From positions 62,001 through 126,000 of the forward strand of contig LUYM01000020.1 of assembly GCA_001603275.1 (NCBI GenBank): DNA of 64,000 nucleotides, in the 5' to 3' direction. Source of the stretch: Actinomycetales bacterium Actino_02 (lineage in GTDB: Bacteria; Actinomycetota; Actinomycetes; Propionibacteriales; Propionibacteriaceae). This document shows, piece by piece, positions 47,001-54,136 of this stretch. Made by a program: the position numbers and the translations under genes. The notes under the pieces were generated by a model. That model was not told the origin of the DNA. It did not search any database and worked only from the letters and a program-made list of their open reading frames with translations. How positions within the stretch are numbered: the stretch's first letter is position 1; each line of letters starts with the position of its first letter.

Positions 47001-47236
47001 ACGTGCTTGGCCAGGACGTGCTCGCCGACATCGCGCGCCAGTTGGTGGCGATGATGCGGGCCGACGTGAAGACCGACTGGACCGTCCGCGACGACGTCCG
47101 TGCGTCGCTGCGGGCCAAGATCAGGCGCCTGCTGCGAAAGTACAAGTATCCGCCGGACCACGCTGAGGGTGCCGTCAAGCAGGTGATCGAACAGATGGAA
47201 CTGCTCGCCCCGGGGGTAGGGGCAGGCATTGGCTGA
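44069..47236 (+). CDS. hsdR: Type I restriction endonuclease/translocase subunit
   Basis: 1055 residues. The N-terminal nuclease has a PD-(D/E)xK core (Asp139 in RRFDVV, Glu153-x-Lys155 in CELKQAG). The SF2 translocase has Walker A TQGSGKS (301-307), DEAH (411-414), motif III FTGTPV, and later motifs MLTGYDSPPLHTLYLDRPMKG and QTLARVNRTF. The helical C-terminus (~800-1055) docks to M2S. It pulls in unmodified DNA and cuts at a distance. AGGAGG precedes the ATG at 44069, which shares a base with the hsdS stop. Confidence 0.96.
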   Translation: MALISEAEWESTALEVLAEQGWVATTGAEIAGERISASDIFLHERFREALVRLNPSVPEVYLRQAATEILTPSSQDAITENRRLHELMVHGYRGVTYLDNDSVEQNPTIQLIGRDPGDNDWLAVRQLTISSTEHHRRFDVVCYVNGLPVIICELKQAGLATADLAAAHSQLGTYLSEFPLAFRGCVLSVISDGVTAGYGTPFTPLHHYSSWNVDDDGVPLPAGESIADTDYDNALEVTFYGLGDQVRFLDLLRHFTAFDAGEFGLAKRIAKPHQYFAVNKALGRTVTAVKSDGRAGVVWHTQGSGKSMEMELFANLVMRSTHLLNPTIVVITDRRELDGQLYQGFAASTLLPEKPIQITTRSQLRTELTQRSSGGILFTTLQKFNRTLEERQSGADHPLLSERRNIVVIVDEAHRSHYDDLDGYARFLRDALPHATLIAFTGTPVSTVDHNTREVFGDYIDIYDLTRAVNDGATVSVFVEPRLVKVAFADDVTPEDLDRAADEATVGLDEIERERLEKSVAVINAVYGAPARLATLAADIVAHWETRRERMRPLIDGPGKAMIVCATRQICADLYAQLVELRPEWHSDALEGGVLKVVYSGSASDSGEIAKHVRRDSENQVIKKRLKDPEDSLELVIVKDMMLTGYDSPPLHTLYLDRPMKGALLMQTLARVNRTFRGKDSGLLVGYAPLVESLSAALAEYSPSDQQERPIGRTADEAVELARTLLDQLRALVAGYDWRAQLGGPKGWLKAATGLTAWLRSPQNPGNQVAEGELGLAGRFRQLSGQLGRAWALASGYTNLSDVRDEVRFYEEVRVWMAKFDAAERVARGEPVPEEVARLLRQLAYQATDSDEVIDIYAAAEITPPDFNDLTPAALARAQQSSNPHLAIEALRDAILAEAARATGASLVRQRAFSERLSDVMNRYTNSQLSAAEVLIELFEMAKDLAAEAKRGEQFDPPLASDELATYDAIADNASALDVLGQDVLADIARQLVAMMRADVKTDWTVRDDVRASLRAKIRRLLRKYKYPPDHAEGAVKQVIEQMELLAPGVGAGIG

Positions 47237-47804
47237 CCGGCAGTCGGCCCCGAGCGCTCGAGCCCGGAGACCAAAGCGGTCCGCGTCGGTCACCGTTCTC
47301 CGGAGTCTGGCGGAGAGCATAGAGGCGATCGACCGGATGCTTGACCAAGGACGCCTTGCTGAGGCGGAGGTGGCCCTGGCTCGGGTCGGTGGCAAAGCGC
47401 GCCACCTGGGTCGAACGTCGCCTGCGAGCCGAGTCGTGCGGGTCCGCATCGCTGAACTTCAGAACAAGCTCAGAAGGCTGAAGGTGCGCAAGCGTGCCCA
47501 GGCTGCCCGACCGCGCAGCTCCGCGGGTGGGGCGACCGCATCGGCTCGCGAGAGTACCCAGCCGCGGGCCACGATCACGGCCTTCGTGTGTGGTCGATGC
47601 GGCAAGGAGCGTCCGGTCGCACTTCGAGTGAAGAAGCTCGGGCAGGACGCCCTCTGCGCTCCGTGCGCTACCGGTGAGATCTGCCCAAAGTGCCGTGGCT
47701 CGAAGAGCCCCGATTTCGAAGTGTGCCTCAAGTGTTCGGGGAAGCTGGAGTCCCCGAAGATCTTGTACACGGGTGCTTTCGAGTCCAACCGGCGTCGTCA
47801 CTAG
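47229..47804 (+). CDS. Double zinc-ribbon protein coupled to hsdR
   Basis: 191 residues, TTG start inside the end of hsdR (8-nt overlap) after a G-rich ribosome site (GGGGGTAGGGG). N-terminal ~90 residues: basic, helical, coiled-coil-like (LAESIEAIDRMLDQGRLAEAEVALARV... IAELQNKLRRLKVRKRAQ). After a flexible linker come two CxxC pairs each: Cys121/124 with 143/146, and Cys152/155 with 166/169, fitting two zinc ribbons. I know no standard type I RM subunit like this. Its coupling implies a role in, or control of, the restriction complex. Unassigned. Confidence 0.7.
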   Translation: MADRQSAPSARARRPKRSASVTVLRSLAESIEAIDRMLDQGRLAEAEVALARVGGKARHLGRTSPASRVVRVRIAELQNKLRRLKVRKRAQAARPRSSAGGATASARESTQPRATITAFVCGRCGKERPVALRVKKLGQDALCAPCATGEICPKCRGSKSPDFEVCLKCSGKLESPKILYTGAFESNRRRH

Positions 47805-47819
47805 CTCGCTAGACACTCT

Positions 47820-47833
47820 CGGGCGGCAGCCCG
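47820..47833. terminator. Short hairpin between convergent genes
   Basis: CGGGC-GGCA-GCCCG, 5-bp stem between the RM operon end and the convergent lipoprotein gene. Weak evidence. Confidence 0.3.
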
Positions 47834-47862
47834 CTGAAGTTGGATCGGCTCGCTGTGCTCGA

Positions 47863-48462
47863 CTACTTCTTGCAGCCCTCGAGGTTCTCCTTCGTCATCG
47901 ACCAATGCCACAAGCCACCCTCGTAGAACATGTGCGCCGTGATCGGAAGGGTGAATCCCTGCACCTTCAGCCGGGCGGTGACGAGTGTCGCCGGCTGTGT
48001 GCGGGAAGTCCCAGGAATCTTGCTCTGCACGTTCGCCTTGGTCTTGACCGTCTTCACCCACTTGAAAGAAGGATTGACCGACTTGTCCCGGCAGGCGGTG
48101 TACCGCTTCTCACTGATGACCTTGCGCTGTGCGTCGACCAGCGTGGCGTAGTGCTTGTCCCACTCTTCGGCGTTGTACTGAGCTACCCAGAGCTTGAACG
48201 CTGCAGCTGCCGCATCGCCTGTCTGAGGCTGGGCGGTGACGGACGGTGTTGGCGTCGGGGTGGGCGAAGGTGCGGCGGGCGCAGCAGGGGGTGGTGCGCT
48301 GGCTGTGGCTGCAGCGACGCTCGCTGGAGAGTTGGCGGACGGAACTGGGGTCGTCGGGCCGGATGCACCCTGGGAGCAAGCGGCGAGGGCAAGCACACCA
48401 ACTGCGGTGCAGAGCGTGGCGGCCAGGTGCCGATGTGAGATCACAGCAAGAGAGTCTTCCAT
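47863..48462 (-). CDS. Secreted lipoprotein of unknown function
   Basis: 199 residues from ATG 48462 (G-rich SD GAGGTGGGGG). Signal peptide with lipobox LAAC (~26-29), followed by a ~50-residue Ala/Pro/Thr/Ser linker. The ~110-residue C-terminal domain (AAFKLWVAQYNAEEWDKHYATLVDAQRKVISEKRYTACRDK...) has two or three cysteines and the look of an NTF2-like or SnoaL-type fold, uncertain. Outer-surface anchored. Confidence 0.7.
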   Translation of the reverse strand: MEDSLAVISHRHLAATLCTAVGVLALAACSQGASGPTTPVPSANSPASVAAATASAPPPAAPAAPSPTPTPTPSVTAQPQTGDAAAAAFKLWVAQYNAEEWDKHYATLVDAQRKVISEKRYTACRDKSVNPSFKWVKTVKTKANVQSKIPGTSRTQPATLVTARLKVQGFTLPITAHMFYEGGLWHWSMTKENLEGCKK

Positions 48463-48505
48463 GCGAACCCCCACCTCGCAGGAAGTGCGCGGTGAGCCCG
48501 CTGGT

Positions 48506-49744
48506 TCAGCGGGCCATGGTGACCGGGGTGGAGTCGTCGACGTAGATCACGGCGTCCCACGCTTGGGCGGGGACGACCTGGACGCTGTGCAGGGGCGGCA
48601 GGAACGCGTACCAGCCGACGAACTGCTCGCCTGCGCTCGCCATCAGGGTGGGGCTCTGAATGACGTCGGCATTCGGCCCCCGGGCGTCCGCCAACTCCAG
48701 GTAGCCGACCGACGTGCCGGCGAACATGCCGCGGTAGGCGGAGTCGACGGTGAACGAGAACTCCTCGCGGCGGTCGCCGTCGCCGGAGAGGAAGCGGACG
48801 TGGTGGGCGTCGGTGCCGATCACCCGGTAGCTGTCGCCGTAGGCCGCTGCGGCCAACGAGCCCAGCGTCGGGGAACCGGCGGCCGTTGCCTGGCCTGCCC
48901 GGTCTACGTGGCCATCGTGGGCGAACAGGAGGGTGTGGGACCGTCCGGTTCGGGCTCCGCGATCGACCAGCCAGCGCAGGTTGTCGAACATCAGGCGATC
49001 TCGAGCCGGGCCGCTCCAGTTGGCGGCCAGGCTCCGGTCCTGCAAGAGCACCTGCGCCGCATGCAGGGCATCGCTTGCTGCCGCGGTGCCGTCGTCAGCG
49101 GCCGTGATCGCCGCTGCCAGCTCGTTGATGGCTGCAGGTACCTCGGCGGCGACCTCGTTGCCGAGCCTAGTTTCGTCGGTCAAGCTGCTGAGGCGCTCGG
49201 CCAAGGTGCGAGCCTTGTCGGGCTCGCGGGTGGCCAGCCAGTTGATAGCCAGCGCCTTGTCTGCATCGGGACGCTGGACGTCCACCCCGACGAAATGCAC
49301 CCGCTGCTCATCGTCGCGCCCGACGTTGTAGTTGCGAGCCCAGCTCAGCAGCTCGGCCATCTCGCGGGTGCGGCTGATCGCGTAGCCGAAGCGGTACAGG
49401 GCCTCCTCGACGGTGCCCGAGCCGCCTTGCACCCACGCATCGACGGCCGCAACGCAGCCGAAGTCCTCCTCCAGAGCCACGGTGGTGAAGCCGGCACCGA
49501 CCGTGCGCTGCAGGAGGTCGAGGCGCAGGGCCTGGAACTCATGCGTCCCGTGCGTTGCCTCCCCGAGAGCGAGGACGGTGGCCGAGGTCATCCGCTCGGA
49601 CAATGTGGCCTGAGCGAACTCGACGGCCTGAGGTACGCCGACCGGACGGCTCGTCCAGGCGGACCCACCAACGACTGCGGTAGCCAGGCAGAGGCCTGCG
49701 GCTAGTGCGATGAACCAGCGCCGATGAGTGAGCGGCTTGTGCAT
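48506..49744 (-). CDS. Erythromycin-esterase-family hydrolase, exported
   Basis: 412 residues from ATG 49744 (AGGGAG upstream). An N-terminal hydrophobic segment (FIALAAGLCLATAVVGGSA) indicates export or anchoring. Core motifs of the EreA/EreB-like superfamily are present: LALGEATHGTHEF (His near 60), VALEEDFG, VHFVGVDVQ, and LLFAHDGHVDRAG. Members hydrolyse macrolide lactones or, more often, unknown esters; resistance should not be assumed. Directly upstream of an ABC-2 exporter operon on the same strand, with a 35-bp gap. Confidence 0.85.
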   Translation of the reverse strand: MHKPLTHRRWFIALAAGLCLATAVVGGSAWTSRPVGVPQAVEFAQATLSERMTSATVLALGEATHGTHEFQALRLDLLQRTVGAGFTTVALEEDFGCVAAVDAWVQGGSGTVEEALYRFGYAISRTREMAELLSWARNYNVGRDDEQRVHFVGVDVQRPDADKALAINWLATREPDKARTLAERLSSLTDETRLGNEVAAEVPAAINELAAAITAADDGTAAASDALHAAQVLLQDRSLAANWSGPARDRLMFDNLRWLVDRGARTGRSHTLLFAHDGHVDRAGQATAAGSPTLGSLAAAAYGDSYRVIGTDAHHVRFLSGDGDRREEFSFTVDSAYRGMFAGTSVGYLELADARGPNADVIQSPTLMASAGEQFVGWYAFLPPLHSVQVVPAQAWDAVIYVDDSTPVTMAR

Positions 49745-49779
49745 GGGTGTTCTCCCTTGTGGCGGTGTGGTGGACGGGT

Positions 49780-50550
49780 TCAACTGAGGTCGCCGCGGAG
49801 CAGCCGAACAGTCCCGATCACGCCGGGAACCAACACCCAGACGAGCACGGCGGTGGCCAGTTTGGCGATCGCCGGACCCATCGGTTCGACCAGCAGTGCG
49901 GCGGCCGCACCCTGATCGAGGTAGTCGAGTACTGCGGTGGACGCCGGGCTGGCCGTCGACACCATGGACGAGACCATCGGCCAGACCAGCAGGATCACCA
50001 GGGGAGCGGGCGCATTACGGACGGCCAGTCCGAAGGCCAGGCCCGCGCAGGCCATCAGTGCGCTGGTGGCCGTGAACACCGCTAGCCGAGGCAGATCCAT
50101 GGTCCAAGGCAGGTGGCGGCCGGTCATCAGCGGTGCCACTTGCATGACCAGGGTGGCCGCGATCACCGACAGGACGGTCAGCGCCAGCGTCATCACCAGG
50201 ATCACGGCGACCTTGGCGGTCAGCACCTCGCCGCGCCTCGGGTTCAGAGTGAAGGTCACGGCGGCCGTCCGGGTGGTGAACTCCGAGGTGATGAGCAGGA
50301 CGGCCATCACCATCAAGACGATTCCGCCGGGGGTGCCGGCCAGCCGGGCGATCTGGCCGAAGTCGGTGTGCGGGCCTGCGGTCAGGGCGGCCCCGCCGCC
50401 GAAGACTCCGGCCAGGACGGCGGCGGACGCGAGGAGCGCCAATGCCGCGCGGGTGTTCACAAGCTTGCGGAACTCCACAGCGAAGGTGCGCAGCATCCTC
50501 GGCAGCTGGGCGCTTCTGGACGTAGCGGTGGCGAGTGCGGGTGTGTTCAT
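49780..50550 (-). CDS. ABC-2-type exporter permease
   Basis: 256 residues, about six membrane helices (around 36-56, 75-95, 115-140, 155-175, 180-200, 230-250). A cytoplasmic start (RTFAVEFRKLVNTRAAL) and SEFTTRTAAVTFTLNPRRGEVLTAK are typical of ABC-2 permeases. It pairs with the ATPase gene 19 bp upstream. Divergent two-component genes suggest drug- or envelope-stress-responsive export. Confidence 0.88.
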   Translation of the reverse strand: MNTPALATATSRSAQLPRMLRTFAVEFRKLVNTRAALALLASAAVLAGVFGGGAALTAGPHTDFGQIARLAGTPGGIVLMVMAVLLITSEFTTRTAAVTFTLNPRRGEVLTAKVAVILVMTLALTVLSVIAATLVMQVAPLMTGRHLPWTMDLPRLAVFTATSALMACAGLAFGLAVRNAPAPLVILLVWPMVSSMVSTASPASTAVLDYLDQGAAAALLVEPMGPAIAKLATAVLVWVLVPGVIGTVRLLRGDLS

Positions 50551-50569
50551 ATCGGCTTCTTTCGGACGA

Positions 50570-51274
50570 TCAGGCAGCGCGGTCGGAGTCGGAGGTGAGG
50601 CTGAAGTAGGCCGCCTCGAGGTCGCGCTCGGAGGACCAGCTGTCCAAGGTCCCGGCGATGCGGCCGGCGCTGATCACGACAACTCGCTCGGCCAGCCGGC
50701 TGACCTCGGAGAGCAGATGGCTGCTGAGCAGGACGGTGCCGCCGCGGGCGGCCCGGGAGCGGAGCAACTCCGCGAGCCAGCGTTGGCCCTGCGGATCCAG
50801 TCCGTTGGCCGGTTCGTCGAGGATCAGAACAGGCGGATCTCCCAGCAGCGCCTGGGCCAGGCCGAGCCGCTGCCGCATGCCGAGGGAGTAGGTGCCGACT
50901 CGGCGACGTGCCTCTGCCGTCGTCAGGCCGACCTCGGCCAGGACGATGTCGATCCTGGACCTCGAGCAGCCGATCATCAGGCAGGCCATCCGCAGCGTCT
51001 CCAGGCCAGTCCGTCCGGGGTGGAAGTTGCCCGCGTCCAACAAGGCTCCAGCGACACGTCCGGGCTCGGCCAAGCTGGAGTAGGTCTGTGCGCCGATGGT
51101 GGCTTCGCCGGCGTCCGGACGAACCAGGCCGAGCAACGTCCGCAGGCTGGTCGACTTCCCGGACCCGTTCGGGCCGAGGAAGCCGGTCACCGCCCCCGGC
51201 CGGGCTTCGAAGGACACGTCGTCCAGGGCGAGGGTGGCGCCGAAGCGCTTGGTCACGTGGCTGAGGCTGATCAT
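50570..51274 (-). CDS. ABC-2-type exporter ATPase
   Basis: 234 residues from ATG 51274. Walker A GPNGSGKST (~36-44), an ABC2-type loop LDAGNFHPGRTGLETL, signature YSLGMRQRLGLAQAL, Walker B VLILDEPANGLDP, H-loop LLSSHLLSEV. Lacks the C-terminal extension of longer drug-exporter ATPases. No clear SD precedes the ATG, so an upstream ATG (51310) or leaderless translation is possible. Forms an exporter with the following permease. Confidence 0.9.
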   Translation of the reverse strand: MISLSHVTKRFGATLALDDVSFEARPGAVTGFLGPNGSGKSTSLRTLLGLVRPDAGEATIGAQTYSSLAEPGRVAGALLDAGNFHPGRTGLETLRMACLMIGCSRSRIDIVLAEVGLTTAEARRRVGTYSLGMRQRLGLAQALLGDPPVLILDEPANGLDPQGQRWLAELLRSRAARGGTVLLSSHLLSEVSRLAERVVVISAGRIAGTLDSWSSERDLEAAYFSLTSDSDRAA

Positions 51275-51398
51275 GGGTTCAGCACAACGCAGCCAGGTGG
51301 GTCGCGTCATCGGGCGATCGGCCAGCCCGGTCGTAGCCATTCGGACCGACGGCCATAGCCGAAGGTCGCTAACCAGCCCGGTCGCAGACCCATAGCCT

Positions 51399-52577
51399 GT
51401 GGAGGTGACCGATATCGCCGACCTCAGAAGTGAGGACAGCTCGCGCTCGTGGCCCGCCATCGCGTGGACAGTCGCGGTGCTGGGATGGCTGTACTACATG
51501 ACCCCGGTCTTCGCCGGACGAGTGGACGGGCCGTCCGCGCCGGCACGGATCGCGCTCATCGCGCTCCCGGGTGTCATCGCGGTGGCGGCTCTGGCCTGGC
51601 GCCATCGCCGGCCGTGGGGAGTCGCCCTGCTGATCACGCTCACGCTGCTGCTGTCGCCGGCCGGGCTGGGTGCGGCCTTGGTGATTCAGGAGCGACTCGC
51701 TCGCGGCGGCGACCGCCGATGGGCCACTCCGTTGGCCGGCGTGGGGATGGTCGTGGCCACCCTCGTCCGGCTTCTGGTGAGCCCGGACGTCGGGCCGTGG
51801 CGGATGGCCTCGACGGTGGAACTGACGCTCTGCGTCATCGGGGTGGTGCTGGCGATGCTGATCGGGTTGCTGCGCACAAGTCAGGTCGAGCTCCAAGAAC
51901 AGCGCTTGTCCGCCGAACTTGCTCGCGCCGACGCGGAGGTGGCCCGGCTGCGGGAGGCGCGGCTCGCCGAGCGAGAGCTGATCGCCCGTGAGATGCACGA
52001 CGTGGTCGCTCACCGGATCTCGCTGGTGGCGATGCATGCCGGTGCGCTCGGCTATCGCGACGATCTGCTCGGTGATGAGGCCCGCGAGGCGGTGAACCTC
52101 ATTCAGGCCAATGCGAAGGCTGCCTTGAGTGAGCTGCGGGCGATGCTGACCACGCTGCGTGGCCCGGGGGAGGCGCCCGCCGAGCCGCAGCCCACCTTGG
52201 CCGAGCTCGATGCCTTGCTGGCAGATGCCGAAGCCGCTGGCCAGAAGGTCACCCTGTCGAAGGTGGGTGACTTCGGGGCGGTTCCGCAGCGGGTCTCGCG
52301 GCACACCTTCAGGATCGTGCAGGAAGGCCTGACCAATGCCCGCAAGCATGCTCCGGGAGTGCCGGTATCGGCTGCGATCGAGGTCGGCAGCGACGCCGTC
52401 CGAGTGCGGATCAGCAACCCACTGGCCGACCTGGCCCCAACGGCTCCCGGGGCGGGGCTCGGCCTGCTCGGGGTTGCCGAGCGAGTAGCGCTGGTCGGCG
52501 GTAGCGTGAGCTACGGAGCGGTGGGCGGAGAGGGTTTCGTCCTGGAAGTCGAGCTGCCGATCAAGGAGTCGATGTGA
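51399..52577 (+). CDS. NarL-type sensor histidine kinase
   Basis: 392 residues. Four to five membrane helices (~20-38, 50-66, 72-96, 108-126, 140-158) without a large extracellular domain. They lead to a coiled coil, then the HisKA_3 box REMHDVVAHRIS with phospho-acceptor His200. The HATPase_c domain has NARKHAPG and GAGLGLLGVAERV. This intramembrane-sensing type often detects envelope stress and controls a neighbouring ABC exporter. GTG start (51399 or 51405). Its last codons overlap the regulator start. Confidence 0.9.
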   Translation: MEVTDIADLRSEDSSRSWPAIAWTVAVLGWLYYMTPVFAGRVDGPSAPARIALIALPGVIAVAALAWRHRRPWGVALLITLTLLLSPAGLGAALVIQERLARGGDRRWATPLAGVGMVVATLVRLLVSPDVGPWRMASTVELTLCVIGVVLAMLIGLLRTSQVELQEQRLSAELARADAEVARLREARLAERELIAREMHDVVAHRISLVAMHAGALGYRDDLLGDEAREAVNLIQANAKAALSELRAMLTTLRGPGEAPAEPQPTLAELDALLADAEAAGQKVTLSKVGDFGAVPQRVSRHTFRIVQEGLTNARKHAPGVPVSAAIEVGSDAVRVRISNPLADLAPTAPGAGLGLLGVAERVALVGGSVSYGAVGGEGFVLEVELPIKESM

Positions 52578-53224
52578 TCCGTGTCGCCATCGTCGACGAC
52601 GATGCCATGGTGCTCACCGGACTTCGGATGATCTTCGGCGGGCCGGCCGACATCGAGGTGGTCGGCCAGGCCGGCGACGGGGCGTCCGCGCTCGCCGTGC
52701 TCGACCAGGTTGAGGTGGACGTCCTGCTGCTCGACATCCGGATGCCCGGCATGGACGGCTTGGCCACCCTGGCCGCGCTCGCCGAGCGTCCGCGCCGCCC
52801 GAAGGTGATCGTGCTGACCACCTTCAACACCGACGACTACGTCTTGCGGGCGCTCGCCCTGGGAGCTGAGGGGTTCTTGCTGAAGGACGCCGACCCGGAG
52901 CGGCTGGTCGATGCCGTGCGCCGCGTGCATGCCGGCGAACCGATGCTGGCCCCGGAGGTCACCTCGGCCCTGATCGCTGTGGCCACGAAGGCACCGCAGG
53001 CGAACACCGTGGCCTCTACCGAGCTCGACAGCCTTACTCCGCGGGAGCGGGAGGTGGCTGTACTGGTTGCGCGAGGGATGACCAACTCGCAGATCGCCAC
53101 CCGCTTGCAGATGAGTCTGGCCACTGTGAAAGCCAATCTGACCAGGGTGTTCACCAAGCTCGGTGTGGACAACCGGGTGTCGGTGGCCATGGTGGTCCGA
53201 GACGGCGAGGCCCGCTCAGGCTGA
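52574..53224 (+). CDS. NarL/LuxR-family response regulator
   Basis: 216 residues. The receiver domain has the acidic pair DDD (8-10), phospho-acceptor Asp54 in LLLDIRMPG, Thr in VLTTF and Lys in LLKDADPE. The LuxR-type HTH (~150-210) reads LTPREREVAVLVARGMTNSQIATRLQMSLATVKANLTRVFTKLGV. GTG overlaps the kinase stop (GTGA), so the pair is coupled. The likely target is the divergent ABC-2 exporter operon. Confidence 0.93.
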   Translation: MIRVAIVDDDAMVLTGLRMIFGGPADIEVVGQAGDGASALAVLDQVEVDVLLLDIRMPGMDGLATLAALAERPRRPKVIVLTTFNTDDYVLRALALGAEGFLLKDADPERLVDAVRRVHAGEPMLAPEVTSALIAVATKAPQANTVASTELDSLTPREREVAVLVARGMTNSQIATRLQMSLATVKANLTRVFTKLGVDNRVSVAMVVRDGEARSG

Positions 53225-53240
53225 GTGAGCGGCGACGAGC

Positions 53241-53254
53241 GGCTCAGCCAGCGG
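53241..53254 (+). repeat. Dispersed repeat GGCTCAGCCAGCGG, copy 1
   Basis: Identical 14-mers occur at 53241-53254, 56674-56687 and 56691-56704, all intergenic. Copy 1 sits between convergent genes. Confidence 0.6.
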
Positions 53255-53258
53255 AGGC

Positions 53259-54134
53259 TCAGAAGGTGGTCAGCCCCCGCGCGCGAAACACCGAGCGAGC
53301 GCTCTCGACCTCGGCGGCGGTCGGGGTGCGGTTGCCCGCCAGGGCGTAGTCGAGGCCCAGTTCGTCCCACTTCGTGGTGCCGAGCTGGTGGAACGGCAGT
53401 ACCTCGACGCGGGAGACGGTGCCGAGCGATGCGGCGTGGTCGGCGACTCGCTCGATGGTGGCCGGGTCGTCGGTCAGGCCTGGAACCAGGACGAAGCGAA
53501 CCCAGATCTCGATGCCCAGCGCGGCGACCCGGCGTCCGAACTCCAGCGTGGGCTCGAGCTGCCGGCCGGTGACCTGGCGGTAGGTGTCCTCGTCGCCGGC
53601 CTTCACGTCTAGCAGGACGAGGTCGACGTCGGCCAGCATGGCGTCGTCGGCGTTGCGTCCCAGGTAGCCGGAGGTGTCGATGGCGGTGTGGACGCCGAGC
53701 TCCTTGGCCCCGGCCAGAATGCGTCGGGCGAACGCAGGCTGGGCGAGCACCTCACCTCCGGACAAGGTGATGCCGCCGCCGGTGGTGGCGAAGATGCCGC
53801 GATAGCGACCGATCCGGGCGAGCAGGTCGTCGGCGAACACGGGGACGCCGCCGCGGGCGCTCATCGTGTCGGGGTTGTGGCAGTACAGGCAGCGCAGCGG
53901 GCAGCCGGCGAGGAATGTGGTCATCCGCGTCCCCGGCCCGTCGACGGCGGTCACCAGCTCCCAGGAATGCACCGAACCCACCTCGCCGCTGCGCTGGGCG
54001 GCGAGCAACTCGCTGCGTCCCAGGTGCTGCGCGGTGGGCAACCCGGCCAGGCGTCCGGCTTCCGGCACCCGCACAGGGCGGAGCGCCGCCCCGGGCTCAT
54101 ACCCCGGGGCGACCTCCAACAGAGCCGAGGCCAC
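53259..54134 (-). CDS. pflA: Pyruvate formate-lyase activating enzyme
   Basis: 291-residue radical-SAM enzyme. The cluster motif is Cys78-x3-Cys82-x2-Cys85 (CPLRCLYC), followed by GGGITLSGGEVLAQ, HTAIDTSGY and LLDVKAGDEDTY. It generates the glycyl radical on PflB using AdoMet. A ~50-residue N-terminal extension precedes the usual start (SVHSWELVTAVDGPGTR). The GTG lies two bases after the pflB stop, so the genes form one operon. Confidence 0.92.
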   Translation of the reverse strand: MASALLEVAPGYEPGAALRPVRVPEAGRLAGLPTAQHLGRSELLAAQRSGEVGSVHSWELVTAVDGPGTRMTTFLAGCPLRCLYCHNPDTMSARGGVPVFADDLLARIGRYRGIFATTGGGITLSGGEVLAQPAFARRILAGAKELGVHTAIDTSGYLGRNADDAMLADVDLVLLDVKAGDEDTYRQVTGRQLEPTLEFGRRVAALGIEIWVRFVLVPGLTDDPATIERVADHAASLGTVSRVEVLPFHQLGTTKWDELGLDYALAGNRTPTAAEVESARSVFRARGLTTF

Positions 54135-54136
54135 GC

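Noticed and set aside
44006-47449. 1147-codon open frame antisense to hsdR
   Set aside because: His/Gln/Arg/Gly-rich composition from reading a high-GC gene backwards; hsdR has all type I motifs and correct codon bias.
48506-49744. Macrolide-resistance gene
   Set aside because: The erythromycin-esterase fold is present, but most chromosomal exported members are not shown to act on macrolides.
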